Shown piece by piece: positions 8,761-16,984 of a stretch of DNA of 64,000 bases (positions within the stretch are counted from its first letter, which is position 1; every line of letters starts with the position of its first letter). The notes beneath the pieces were generated by a model. The model did no database searches. It had not been told where the DNA came from and worked only from the letters and a program-made list of their open reading frames with translations. The position numbers were made by a program, and so were the translations under genes. The stretch is from assembly GCF_002252985.1 (NCBI RefSeq), contig NZ_NHPJ01000059.1, positions 29,123 through 93,122 of the forward strand, written 5' to 3'. Origin of the DNA: Halorubrum halodurans (GTDB lineage: Archaea; Halobacteriota; Halobacteria; Halobacteriales; Haloferacaceae).

Positions 8761-8790
8761 CCCTCGCCCTCTCTGGGGCACGAAAAACAG
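8761..8790 (-). promoter_or_regulatory. Leader element copy 2
   Basis: Minus strand: TATA-like CTGTTTTTCG, then CCCC-type left arm and a GGG right arm around a purine-rich loop (AGAGAGGGCGA). Weaker pairing than most copies. It sits 31 nt upstream of the ATG of the 115-aa gene. Confidence 0.5.
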
Positions 8791-8869
8791 GTCGCGAAGT
8801 CACGCCGGCGGGAGGTAGACGCTCTGCTCGCCGGCAGATACCTTTGTGCTGAACGTGGGACTTCGCTTG

Positions 8870-10087
8870 TTAGTCAACTACTGGTTGGACTGGCAGCCGT
8901 TCGAGTCGGCGATGGCACGGGATACAGAGAGTCAGCAGGTTACTCGGTACATCTGCATCGTCGACCGACTGGTCTGGGTCGTTGTAGAACCGGCGTCGAG
9001 GAATCCGGTGGTGAACCGGGAGATAACGACCGAATTTCTCGCGGTGAGCTTCACGGCCCATACCGCAGCGAAGGCAGGACTCGTTGTCACGGGTGATGAT
9101 CTCCTCACGAATCTGTGGCCAGTTCGAGCCAAACGGAACTATCTCAGTATCTGACTGACGGTAGTTTTCTAGATAGTCCGGGTCGGCCGCTTGAAGGGCC
9201 GTTCGCCACGTTCCGAATTCACGCTGATACGGATCGATGGTAAACTTCCCGTGTTCGTTCATTTCCGTTGTTGTCGGTGGGTGGCCCAGCTCATTCGCAA
9301 CAGCCCGCAGTTCGGCTAATAACTCCTCCCGTGGAATTCGCCACCGCTCATTCGGCTCGAAGCCGGCAGCTCGGAGAGCTTCATTCCACGAACCGAATCG
9401 CTCCTGATAGACTGCTGCACTCCATTTCCCTTGGTTTCGCATTTCATCCTTCCGAGGGACATGGCCTAGCTCTTCGGCGAGACGGTTGAGTTCGGATATC
9501 AGATCCTCCTCGCTCACATCCCATACGGAGTGGACTTCCAACTCAGCCTGTCGAAGAGCACGATTCCAGGTTCCAAACGCTCGCTTGTACGAATCCGAGG
9601 TGTAGGGGCCACTCCGGTCCATTTCATCTGTTGTGGGCGGTCGACCCAGTTTCTCAGCGAACCCCTGTAAGGCAGTAATGAGTCTCTCTTCGGAGAGGTT
9701 CATTTCAACGTTCGGCTCAAAATCGGCCGCCCGTAGTGCTGCATTCCATCCTCCAAATCGCTTGCAGTATGTCTTCACCGAATACTTTCCGTGAGCACTG
9801 TATTCACGCTCTGACGGGGTTCCTCCCACGATGTCGGCAACCGATTTGAGATCAGTAAGGAGGTCCTCTTCGGACGTCGATGGTCGTCCGTCTGGATCAT
9901 TCGTTCCGGTTTGAAGTCCGGCAGCCTCGAGTGCGTTATTCCACGACTCGAACCGATTCCCGTACGTCTTCGAAGCATGAGGTCCTGAATCGTCCATCTC
10001 ACTCTGCGATGGGGGACGACCGAGTTCCTCAGCGAACTTCTGGAGCCGATTGAGGAGTTCATCGTCTGAGTACAGCTTCTTGCCCAT
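8870..10087 (-). CDS. HNH endonuclease with an array of homing-endonuclease-associated repeats
   Basis: 405 aa if started at the ATG at 10087; the upstream ATG at 10147 overlaps the likely TATA box, so I prefer the later start. Residues 1-325 are five copies of a roughly 63-residue helical repeat with the signature L..L...A..LG..P...EM...G.....Y..RFG.WN.AL.AAG, as in homing-endonuclease-associated repeats. Residues 340-405 are an HNH domain: CLRCGMGREAH, then LPVHHRIPRRRF and a closing CIPCHRRL. The repeats probably read DNA in modules and the HNH domain cuts it. Two shorter relatives lie at 31542-32366 and 59162-60091. Confidence 0.85.
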   Translation of the reverse strand: MGKKLYSDDELLNRLQKFAEELGRPPSQSEMDDSGPHASKTYGNRFESWNNALEAAGLQTGTNDPDGRPSTSEEDLLTDLKSVADIVGGTPSEREYSAHGKYSVKTYCKRFGGWNAALRAADFEPNVEMNLSEERLITALQGFAEKLGRPPTTDEMDRSGPYTSDSYKRAFGTWNRALRQAELEVHSVWDVSEEDLISELNRLAEELGHVPRKDEMRNQGKWSAAVYQERFGSWNEALRAAGFEPNERWRIPREELLAELRAVANELGHPPTTTEMNEHGKFTIDPYQREFGTWRTALQAADPDYLENYRQSDTEIVPFGSNWPQIREEIITRDNESCLRCGMGREAHREKFGRYLPVHHRIPRRRFYNDPDQSVDDADVPSNLLTLCIPCHRRLERLPVQPVVD

Positions 10088-10269
10088 GATTTCTGAGGGG
10101 ATTGAGTCACTCAGTTTGGTCCCGACTCGGTATTTGAATGTCCGCACTCACTCATTCCGGATATTGATCGGAACGGCGACTCAAGGGGCGATCCTCGCGA
10201 GTCGTATGGCAGCCACCCCCACTTTTTGGAAGCGACGGCTCGCCGACTAGGATATACTGAAATTCAGTA

Positions 10270-11940
10270 CTAAGACGTCTTATTCGACGGTTTATGGATA
10301 GGCAGTTCGACGACGAAGACTGAACCAGTTGGGTCGTTGTCCTCGACCCATACGTCACCACCGAATTGGTCCGTCAGGAGATGGACGAGATATAGACCAA
10401 TCCCCGATCCTGGACTGTCCAATCCTTTCTCCCCTTTCCCGAAGATTTGTTCTTTCTGTTGGTCAGGAATGCCAGGTCCATTATCTGCAATCCGGTACCG
10501 GACAGTCTCTGAGTTCTCTTCACAGGAGACGGTGATCTCAGGGGTCTCTTTGTCGTTGTGTCGGACCGCATTCTCGAGGATATTCCGGAAAACCGAAGAA
10601 AGCATCTCGTTTGCCTGTACCGACACGTCGCAGAGTTCACCCGATACGTGAAACTGCGCGTTCGGGAACGAATCACGTACTGCAGCGAGCTCAGCGTCAA
10701 GAAGTGGCTGAAGCTGGATTTCTTCTAATTCAGCTGTTCCTTCTTCTGAGAGTGATTCAACGAACTCACGTGCGACCTCTGTGAACTGAATTACGTGCCG
10801 GGACTTCTGTAACACTCGGTCCAGAGCGTCTTCCCCATCTTCATCGATATGGTCTTTGAGGATCTCGGCCCATCCGAGAATCACGGTCATATCGTTCCGG
10901 ATATCGTGTCGAACCACGCGATTTAACGCCTCGAGTTGTTCGGTTTTCTCTTCGAGTCGCTGTCGATATGACTCGCGTTCAGTTACGTCGGTAACCGTCA
11001 CTAATTGGCCGGTCGTTACCTCACCTGCTAAGAATGGCGTGCTCGACACGTCATAATACCGTGTTTCACCTTCCTGCGTAATTGTCAGGATATCTTGTTT
11101 GGTGAGATGATCTGCGAGTGCGGTATTCACAGCCTCAAGCGGTTCGCCAAAGGAATCCTCAAGGGTTGGAAACAGTTTGCGAGCCGCTTGATTGTAATCC
11201 TGAATCCGGGTTTCTTGGTCGAGGAAGATTGCGGGTTTCTCTGACTCCCCGGTTAATCGGATTGCCTCAAACCGTTGTCTGTAGAAGAAGAGCGTTCCAA
11301 CGGCGAAGAGGGCGACGCCAGGCGGCTCATACATTAATGGGAGCAGCCAGTCGACCTGGCCGCCAATAATCGTTGCAACAGCTGGGAGGCCTGAGAGTCC
11401 AACGAGCACGACGAGCGGACGGCTGTCACTCCCAGTATGATGGAACCGCTCCATCAGTACGAAGAATCCGACAGCGATGGCGGCATATGATAACCCCAAG
11501 ACGATCCAGTAGAGCAGTTCGTGATGGATCACGAGGTGTGGGAATGGTTCTGTGACCCATTCCGTCGTAAAGTAGAGATTGTGGAGTGGATTCGTGACTT
11601 TGAGAGCGGTGAAAAAGAGGAACGTCCCGAGTATGAGGTTTCGGAATGGGGCGTGTCGAGGTGGCCGACCGGTATATGCAGCACAAAAGTAGAGCCAGGC
11701 CCCAACGGCGACGAACGCAAAGATGAAGCCAAATATATAGAAATCGAGTTTCCCCGCACACGTCGGTGCGAGAAGATAGCCAATGTACCCTCCAGACCAC
11801 AGAGCAACAGAACCGAGGAAGACGATCAGTCCTTCACGTGTCTCCGGATGCTGTATCTTCCGTGCTTGTGGAATAGTCGCCACGCAGGCAATCGCAGATA
11901 GTGCGAAAATTATGACGTGACCTAGAAGGAGGGGATTCAT
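10270..11940 (-). CDS. Membrane sensor histidine kinase (7TM-PAS-HisKA-HATPase)
   Basis: 556 aa. About seven membrane spans fill residues 1-220 (the haloarchaeal histidine-kinase 7TM sensor), then a PAS domain (AIFLDQETRIQDYNQAARKL). The HisKA helix carries the phospho-acceptor His in RVVRHDIRND near residue 345. The ATPase has an N box (ILENAVRHND) and G boxes (DNGPGIPDQQ; GSGIGLYLV). No response regulator is adjacent, as is common for haloarchaeal kinases. A paralogue with the same layout lies at 51711-53360. The ligand is unknown. Confidence 0.85.
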   Translation of the reverse strand: MNPLLLGHVIIFALSAIACVATIPQARKIQHPETREGLIVFLGSVALWSGGYIGYLLAPTCAGKLDFYIFGFIFAFVAVGAWLYFCAAYTGRPPRHAPFRNLILGTFLFFTALKVTNPLHNLYFTTEWVTEPFPHLVIHHELLYWIVLGLSYAAIAVGFFVLMERFHHTGSDSRPLVVLVGLSGLPAVATIIGGQVDWLLPLMYEPPGVALFAVGTLFFYRQRFEAIRLTGESEKPAIFLDQETRIQDYNQAARKLFPTLEDSFGEPLEAVNTALADHLTKQDILTITQEGETRYYDVSSTPFLAGEVTTGQLVTVTDVTERESYRQRLEEKTEQLEALNRVVRHDIRNDMTVILGWAEILKDHIDEDGEDALDRVLQKSRHVIQFTEVAREFVESLSEEGTAELEEIQLQPLLDAELAAVRDSFPNAQFHVSGELCDVSVQANEMLSSVFRNILENAVRHNDKETPEITVSCEENSETVRYRIADNGPGIPDQQKEQIFGKGEKGLDSPGSGIGLYLVHLLTDQFGGDVWVEDNDPTGSVFVVELPIHKPSNKTS

Positions 11941-12099
11941 TATCCAGATAAAGGGTTGTTCTCGGGGTATTAAATAACGGTTTGGAACAGCCCTCTTACA
12001 GGGGGATATCCGGGCTTCTTCCGGCCACTAGGCATTCTTTCTCTCGGTCGATTCCCAGAGTTGGCGTCCAACTCATAAGGCTCCAACAGTACTGGTACA

Positions 12100-12146
12100 G
12101 CCGATTAACCAACAATAAGGAAACCGACGCGGAAGGTGTTGGTTAA
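12100..12146. repeat. Long-loop inverted repeat, copy A
   Basis: GCCGATTAACCAACA (12100-12114) and TGTTGGTTAA (12137-12146) form a 10-bp stem with a 22-nt loop. It lies 10 nt downstream of the stop codon of the small minus-strand gene. A second copy, in opposite orientation, is at 46208-46253 with the same 15-base arm. It could be a terminator or a recombination site; the shared arm beyond the stem argues for more than a simple terminator. Confidence 0.7.
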
Positions 12147-12155
12147 GAACAGAGC

Positions 12156-12371
12156 TTACTCTTCGTTCTCACGCAGCTCTTCAGCCTTCCACTTGAGCCG
12201 GCGCAGAATCTGCGTTCGATTTTGGTGGGCGTTCTCGTAGGCAACACACTCTTGCAGGGTCTCCATATCGGGAATCGTCGCGATACCGGCCTTGATCAGG
12301 TGCGTGTTCGATGCTTCAAGCCGCTTCTCTGGCGGGAATTCGTCGCTCTCTTCGTCGTTAGTAGTTCCCAT
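12156..12371 (-). CDS. Small hypothetical protein of the leader-linked array
   Basis: 71 aa from the ATG at 12371 (MGTTNDEESDEF), 16 nt below leader copy 3. A longer frame reaches 12410 but would run through the leader hairpin. The chain is acidic at the start and helical after, with LIKAGIATIPDMETLQECVAYE and a basic C-terminal helix (RTQILRRLKWKAEEL). I do not recognise a family. A helical, partly basic tail could bind nucleic acid, but nothing more can be said. Confidence 0.6.
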   Translation of the reverse strand: MGTTNDEESDEFPPEKRLEASNTHLIKAGIATIPDMETLQECVAYENAHQNRTQILRRLKWKAEELRENEE

Positions 12372-12380
12372 CTCGAAGAG

Positions 12381-12411
12381 CCTCCACCCCTTTGGGGCCG
12401 ACACAAACAAC
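12381..12411 (-). promoter_or_regulatory. Leader element copy 3
   Basis: Minus strand: GTTGTTTGTGT followed by CCCC AAA GGGG and then TGG. The ATG is only 16 nt from the arm. Same architecture as the other copies. Confidence 0.6.
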
Positions 12412-12431
12412 TCTCCGGACGATAACGCCTC

Positions 12432-12446
12432 ATCTCTAATAGAGAT
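12432..12446. promoter_or_regulatory. Candidate operator upstream of the CopZ-like gene
   Basis: Perfect inverted repeat ATCTCT AAT AGAGAT in the AT-rich stretch before the copper chaperone gene, followed by a second short palindrome TACCGGTA (12449-12456). The placement suits binding of a metal-responsive regulator near the TATA region. No binding protein is shown. Confidence 0.45.
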
Positions 12447-12503
12447 AATACCGGTATAACAGCTACCGTAATGGTCATCCCCCGCGAGTGTTTACAGGCC
12501 CGT

Positions 12504-12710
12504 ATGGAGCGAAAGACGATCTCCGTCACCGGGATGTCGTGCAACGGGTGCGAACAGAACGTGGAGACCGCCCTGCGAAACCTCGACGGTGTGAGTCGGG
12601 TCGAGGCCAATCACGACGCTGACACGGTCGACGTGGTTCTCGAGGATGGAGTCGCAGACGACGACGTGAACGCGGCAATCGAACAGGCTGGCTACGACGT
12701 CAAGGCCTAA
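12504..12710 (+). CDS. copZ: CopZ-like copper chaperone (single HMA domain)
   Basis: 68 aa from the ATG at 12504, the usual length of free HMA chaperones; the frame also allows an upstream ATG at 12471. The metal motif is GMSCNGC, preceded by ISVT and followed by the normal babbab pattern ending in IEQAGYDVKA. It delivers Cu(I) to a P1B ATPase. The convergent copA gene ends here: the two stop codons overlap by two bases. Such tight tail-to-tail packing with its client transporter supports the assignment. Confidence 0.85.
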   Translation: MERKTISVTGMSCNGCEQNVETALRNLDGVSRVEANHDADTVDVVLEDGVADDDVNAAIEQAGYDVKA

Positions 12711-14983
12711 TCGGCCGCCGCTCGGCCGTCTTCCCGCTCGCCCTCGGTGTGTTCGTCGAGGGCGAATTCGGTGTTGACACCCTCACCCGAGAGGAGCTGA
12801 CCAGCGAAGCTGTTGGCGAGGACGGCCGAGACAGACAGCACCATCGCGAGCATCGCGAACACCGGGTGGACGAGCCCGGTCGTCGCGGCGGCGACACCGA
12901 CCCCGTTGAACGCGAAGGCCGTCGCGAGGTTCTGGCGGGTCTTCCGGTAGCTCTCGTTCCCGATCTCGTAGGCGTCCATCACGCCACCAAGCCGGTCACC
13001 CATCAGGACGATATCCGCCGACTCGATGGCGATGTCGGTCCCAGCGCCGATGGCGATGCCGATGTCCGCCTGCGTGAGTGCAGGAGCGTCGTTGATGCCA
13101 TCGCCGACCATCGCCACGCGGTGGTCGGCTTCCTGCAGGCGCCCGATCTCCTCGCGTTTCTCGTCAGGGAGGACGTCGGCCATAACCCGGCCGATGCCGA
13201 TCTCTTTGGCGACCGCGTTCGCGGTGCGTTCGTTGTCGCCGGTGATCATCACGGGCGTGATGTCGGCGTCGCGCATCCGCCGGATCGTCTCGGCGGCATC
13301 GGCTTTGATTTCGTCGCCGATGCCGATCAGGCCGATTAGGTTACCACCACGGACGACCCCAGAGACGGTGAGGCCGCGGCCCTGAAGTCGCTCAATGTCG
13401 TCGGCCCTCTTCGACAGGTCGATTCCCTCGTCGCTGAGCCATCCCGGTTTCCCGACCAGCACGTCGTCGCTGGCCACGGTTACCCGGACGCCCTTGCCGG
13501 TCACGGAATCGAAGGCGTCGGGGTCTCCGTACTCGAAGCTTTGCTCGTCGGCGGCCTCGAGGATCGCATCGGCAAGTGGATGTTCGGAGAACGCCTCCGC
13601 GCAGGCCGCAGTCGTGAGTACATCCACCTCGTCGGCACCGAAGGCGACGACCTCACTGACGGCGGGTTCGCCGACGGTGATCGTGCCAGTCTTGTCCAGC
13701 ACGATGTGGTCGACGTCGGGGAAAATCTGGAAGGCGTCACCGGAGCGCATCAGGATGCCTCGGTCAGCGGCCTTCCCGCCGCCCCGAATTAGCGCGAGCG
13801 GTGTCGCCATCCCGAGGGCACATGGATAGCCGAGCACGAGGACCGCCAGCGCTGCGAACGGCCCGCGCTGGACGTTGGGGGCTGCACCCCACGCAAGCGG
13901 TGCGACCACCCAGAAGAGGAACGAGAGCGCGGCAATCGTCAAGACGCCTGGGACGAAGTACTTGAGGACGCGGTCGGCGAGCTGAATGATGCCGGGCTTC
14001 ATAGCGCGTGCTTCCTCGATTTCGCGGGCCACCTGGTTCAGGAATGCGTCCTCGCCCGTTGCAGTTACCTTGATGAGCAGCGTCCCGGTCTCGTTGACGC
14101 TGCCGCCGATCACTCCGTCGCCCTTCCCCTTCTCCTCGGGGATGGACTCACCGGTGGCAACCGACTCGTCGACTGTGGATTTACCCTCGACGACCTCACC
14201 GTCTACGGGGATGTTCTCGCCGGGCTTGACCCGGACGTAGTCGCCGACGTCGAGGCCGTCGAGGGGGACTTCCTCGACGTCACCGTCCTCACCGATGCGG
14301 CGTGCCGTGTCGGGCTGGAGGTCGAGCAGGTTCTGCACGGCCTGCGAGGACCGCGTGCGGACGATGAGGCTGGTGTACTCCGAAAGGATGTGATAGGTGG
14401 TGATGAACACGGAGACGGCGAAGAAGTGGACGGTCGGGAAGCTTGGGAAGACAAACAGGCCGAGTAACCCACCGAGGAGCCCTGCGAAGGCGCCCGCCTC
14501 TAGGAGGACGTGCTGGTTGAAGATCCCCCGGCGAAGGCTCTGGAACGCCTTCTGTTTGATGTAGCGACCGGGACCGAACATCGTCCCGAGGGCCAGCCCA
14601 ACGGCCACCAGATCCATCGCCGGTGACGCTGACTCGAAGCGTCCCATTACGAGAATCATCCACCCCATCAGGGCAGCGACAACGATAGATGCGCCGCCGG
14701 CGATGAGGAGACGGCGCTTCCCGTCGGCGAGTTCGGCCTGCTGCTGCTCGTATCGTTTCGCCTTGTCCGGATCTCGGATGGTGTAGCCGAGATCCCGAAG
14801 CGTGTCCTTCACCTCGACCTCGCTCAGGCGGTCATCGTCGTACTGGACGAGGACCTCCTCGTGGGCGAGACTTACGTCGACGTCCTCGACGCCGTCGGTC
14901 CGGCTGTAGGCCTTCTTGATACTCTCGGCACAGAAGGAGCAGGACATTCCCCCGACGTTGAATTGTTCGTGTGTCGTTCCCAT
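12707..14983 (-). CDS. copA: Copper-type P1B ATPase with N-terminal HMA domain and a YPC transmembrane motif
   Basis: 758 aa. An HMA domain with GMSCSFC (residues 12-18) is followed by about eight membrane spans, the actuator TGES (about 278), the phosphorylation site DKTGT (about 431) and the hinge VGDGINDAP. The last spans contain LSVSAVLANSF, in the place of the MxxSS motif of Cu(I) pumps. The sixth-span metal motif reads GYPCALGMATP, so the first cysteine of the usual CPC is tyrosine. That could alter metal choice or transport. Neighbours are the CopZ-like gene (convergent) and an ArsR-type regulator (divergent), a typical copper-export cassette. Confidence 0.85.
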   Translation of the reverse strand: MGTTHEQFNVGGMSCSFCAESIKKAYSRTDGVEDVDVSLAHEEVLVQYDDDRLSEVEVKDTLRDLGYTIRDPDKAKRYEQQQAELADGKRRLLIAGGASIVVAALMGWMILVMGRFESASPAMDLVAVGLALGTMFGPGRYIKQKAFQSLRRGIFNQHVLLEAGAFAGLLGGLLGLFVFPSFPTVHFFAVSVFITTYHILSEYTSLIVRTRSSQAVQNLLDLQPDTARRIGEDGDVEEVPLDGLDVGDYVRVKPGENIPVDGEVVEGKSTVDESVATGESIPEEKGKGDGVIGGSVNETGTLLIKVTATGEDAFLNQVAREIEEARAMKPGIIQLADRVLKYFVPGVLTIAALSFLFWVVAPLAWGAAPNVQRGPFAALAVLVLGYPCALGMATPLALIRGGGKAADRGILMRSGDAFQIFPDVDHIVLDKTGTITVGEPAVSEVVAFGADEVDVLTTAACAEAFSEHPLADAILEAADEQSFEYGDPDAFDSVTGKGVRVTVASDDVLVGKPGWLSDEGIDLSKRADDIERLQGRGLTVSGVVRGGNLIGLIGIGDEIKADAAETIRRMRDADITPVMITGDNERTANAVAKEIGIGRVMADVLPDEKREEIGRLQEADHRVAMVGDGINDAPALTQADIGIAIGAGTDIAIESADIVLMGDRLGGVMDAYEIGNESYRKTRQNLATAFAFNGVGVAAATTGLVHPVFAMLAMVLSVSAVLANSFAGQLLSGEGVNTEFALDEHTEGEREDGRAAAD

Positions 14984-15114
14984 CGTGGTCGCTAGTTAAC
15001 CAGCGAAGTGGATAACCATTACGACTAGTATTATAGCGGTATCGAACAACTAAGACTGCTATTGAATGTGTAGCGTTACTCTTACTATCGTCGTTCCCCT
15101 ACGTCCTCACAAGA

Positions 15115-15714
15115 ATGGCGCTCCTCGAATCCGACGTGCCGATCCGTGAAGTCGTGACGACGGCCCCGGAGAAAGCGAAAGCGTTGGAGAACGACGTCCG
15201 GGCGAAGATTCTCGATATGCTCGCAACCGAGGAAATGACGATCGAGGAGATCCACGACGAACTGCATCGTCGCGGTGAGGAGAAGGCCGAGACGACGGTG
15301 CGCCACCACGTGAACGTCCTGCAGGACGCCGGGATGGTCGAGATCGCCCGTCTTGAGGAAGCTGGCGGCGGGACGCGGAAGTTCTACAAGTCGAACACGC
15401 GGATTTTCTCGTATGACCTTCCAGAGGACGCCGAGCAGACGCTCGCTGGGGCGCAGGAAACCGCGACAGCCGAATTAGCAGGACTCGTCGAGACGCTCTA
15501 TGGGGAGCACGGCGACGAGATCGAGGCAGTGGCACGAGAAATGAAGCCGTGCGAGTACTGTGCAACACAGCATTACGAGGAGTTCGTCCTCCGGAAACTG
15601 CTAAATCGCGCGCTTATTGACCTCACTGAGAATGGGACGGTGGAGAGCGTTCGGCGTGATTCAGAAGACGCCGGCGATGAAGCCGAGTCCCATGACGACG
15701 AGGACGATCGCTGA
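15115..15714 (+). CDS. ArsR-type winged-helix regulator with a C-terminal cysteine pair
   Basis: 199 aa. The winged helix spans residues 20-85 (LENDVRAKILDMLATEEMTIEEIHDEL and ETTVRHHVNVLQDAGMVEI). The C-terminal part carries CEYC near residue 144 next to ATQHYEEF, a plausible thiol metal site. It is divergent from copA (131-bp shared upstream region), so it probably controls the copper genes. Its last 54 nt overlap the convergent NicO gene, an unusual long tail-to-tail overlap in which both frames are used. Confidence 0.75.
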   Translation: MALLESDVPIREVVTTAPEKAKALENDVRAKILDMLATEEMTIEEIHDELHRRGEEKAETTVRHHVNVLQDAGMVEIARLEEAGGGTRKFYKSNTRIFSYDLPEDAEQTLAGAQETATAELAGLVETLYGEHGDEIEAVAREMKPCEYCATQHYEEFVLRKLLNRALIDLTENGTVESVRRDSEDAGDEAESHDDEDDR

Positions 15715-16470
15715 GAACAGCGGCAGGTACGGTGTGTACTTCTCCACCGTTTCTTCGTACTCCTGAAAGCCGGCGATGAGGAGCATCGTTAACCCGACGA
15801 TGCCGACGATGACCGTCAGCGCATACGCAGTCATCAGCTCCAGACAGTACGTCGAACCGGCACAGAGGCCGATAATCTCGAATTCTTCTTCGTGAGCGAA
15901 CCCGAGGACGAATGCGAACCAGGCGATTCCGAGTAGCCCGCGGTCGGCGTCAGTAGCCGGATCGGTCCTGTGCTCGTGGGAGTGCCCTCTGATTTCTCCA
16001 AGCCGAGTTTTCACCCAGGTAAGAACCCCATCCGGGGCGTGTTCGTGCGTGGGTGACGTGCCGTGACTGTGGTGGGTCGACTGCTCCTCCGTATGCCCAT
16101 CGTGGTCGTCCTCGTGCTGGTGAGAATGGCCGTGTGTGTACTCTCGAATCCCGAGTCCGATGAGTAAGATGCCTGCGACGATGCTGACCGGACCGCCGAT
16201 GGAAACGCCGCCAAGAATCGAGATCGGCTCGTTCACCTGCGTCAACCGAAAATAGGATTTCGCGTAAAAGAACACGCCGACCATCGCCAGACTGCTAATG
16301 AGGTGGCCGATGCCGATTAGCAAGCTGCTGGCGAGTCCGTAGAGCCACTTGTTGGATTGATCGAGCGCATAGCTCGCAGCGACCGGCCATCCGTGTCCGG
16401 GCTCGATGCCGTGTACAAATCCGAGAGCAATCGCGCCGACCAATACTGGTAACGCCTCGCCGTGGAGCAT
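15661..16470 (-). CDS. NicO/RcnA-family nickel-cobalt exporter
   Basis: 269 aa with about six spans. Early motif ALGFVHGIEPGHGWPVA carries the HxxxPGH-like signature of the family, and FAFVLGFAHEEEFEI is the second half's counterpart. A histidine-rich cytoplasmic loop (GHSHQHEDDHDGHTEEQ, near residues 115-130, and THHSHGTSPTHEH) is typical of metal-handling members. It is divergent from nikR over 103 bp, which makes nickel the likely substrate and NikR the likely regulator. Confidence 0.8.
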   Translation of the reverse strand: MLHGEALPVLVGAIALGFVHGIEPGHGWPVAASYALDQSNKWLYGLASSLLIGIGHLISSLAMVGVFFYAKSYFRLTQVNEPISILGGVSIGGPVSIVAGILLIGLGIREYTHGHSHQHEDDHDGHTEEQSTHHSHGTSPTHEHAPDGVLTWVKTRLGEIRGHSHEHRTDPATDADRGLLGIAWFAFVLGFAHEEEFEIIGLCAGSTYCLELMTAYALTVIVGIVGLTMLLIAGFQEYEETVEKYTPYLPLFSAIVLVVMGLGFIAGVF

Positions 16471-16518
16471 TCATCTATCTCTCTATCCCTGCGTTGTATA
16501 GCGGTTGTTAAGACTGAA

Positions 16519-16531
16519 ACGGGGGTCCCGT
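16519..16531. promoter_or_regulatory. Candidate NikR operator
   Basis: ACGGG GGT CCCGT is a perfect 5-bp inverted repeat in the 103-bp region between the divergent exporter gene and nikR, 43 nt before the nikR ATG. The position fits autoregulation and control of the exporter. The sequence is GC-rich and short, so chance is possible. Confidence 0.4.
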
Positions 16532-16573
16532 AATAATCGAGGGGTCAAGACAGTAGGGGATCAATTGGGGAGT

Positions 16574-16981
16574 ATGCGCACGAGCTTGAACGTGTCTGAG
16601 GACATTCTCGAGGAGTTCGACGAGACGTGGCAGGCTGAGGGGTTGGATTCCCGCTCGCGGGCGATTCGTGAAGCGATGCAGGAATACATCGAGGGGCACT
16701 CACAACTCGAAGAGGTTTCGGGTGAGGTCGTCGCTGTACTGGCGTTCGATTACCAGCACCACGAGGTGATTCACGATCTCCATACTGCCCAGCACCAGTT
16801 TCAGGACGTCATCGAGACGATGAGCCACACCCACCAGGGCGAGTGGTGTTTAGAGACCGTCTTCTGTCATGGCGATGCGGCGCGGGTGCGGGAACTCGTG
16901 TATCGGCTCCGTGATTTCGATGGGGTCGGTCGCGTGAAGACGATGCTCCTCCGCAGTACTGCGCCGGCCGACCCGGAGTGA
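16574..16981 (+). CDS. nikR: NikR nickel-responsive regulator
   Basis: 135 aa from the ATG at 16574, matching normal NikR length. The N-terminal ribbon-helix-helix is MRTSLNVSEDILEEFDET to SRAIREAMQEYI. The ACT-like C-domain keeps the nickel ligands: His in TAQHQFQD, the HxH pair in MSHTHQGEWC and the Cys that follows, equivalent to His76, His87, His89 and Cys95 of E. coli NikR. It should repress the nickel genes when Ni(II) is bound. It ends 3 nt before the tail of the convergent merA gene. Confidence 0.9.
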   Translation: MRTSLNVSEDILEEFDETWQAEGLDSRSRAIREAMQEYIEGHSQLEEVSGEVVAVLAFDYQHHEVIHDLHTAQHQFQDVIETMSHTHQGEWCLETVFCHGDAARVRELVYRLRDFDGVGRVKTMLLRSTAPADPE

Positions 16982-16984
16982 GAT

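Noticed and set aside
9190..10080. Regularly spaced similar segments of about 190 bases, CRISPR-like at first sight
   Set aside because: They are protein-level repeats of the HNH gene, not identical DNA repeats with spacers.
10150..10262. Inverted repeat CGACTC...GAGTCG and an AAAAA run between the HNH and kinase genes
   Set aside because: No start codon follows at leader spacing and the loop lacks the GGGTG core, so not counted as a leader copy.
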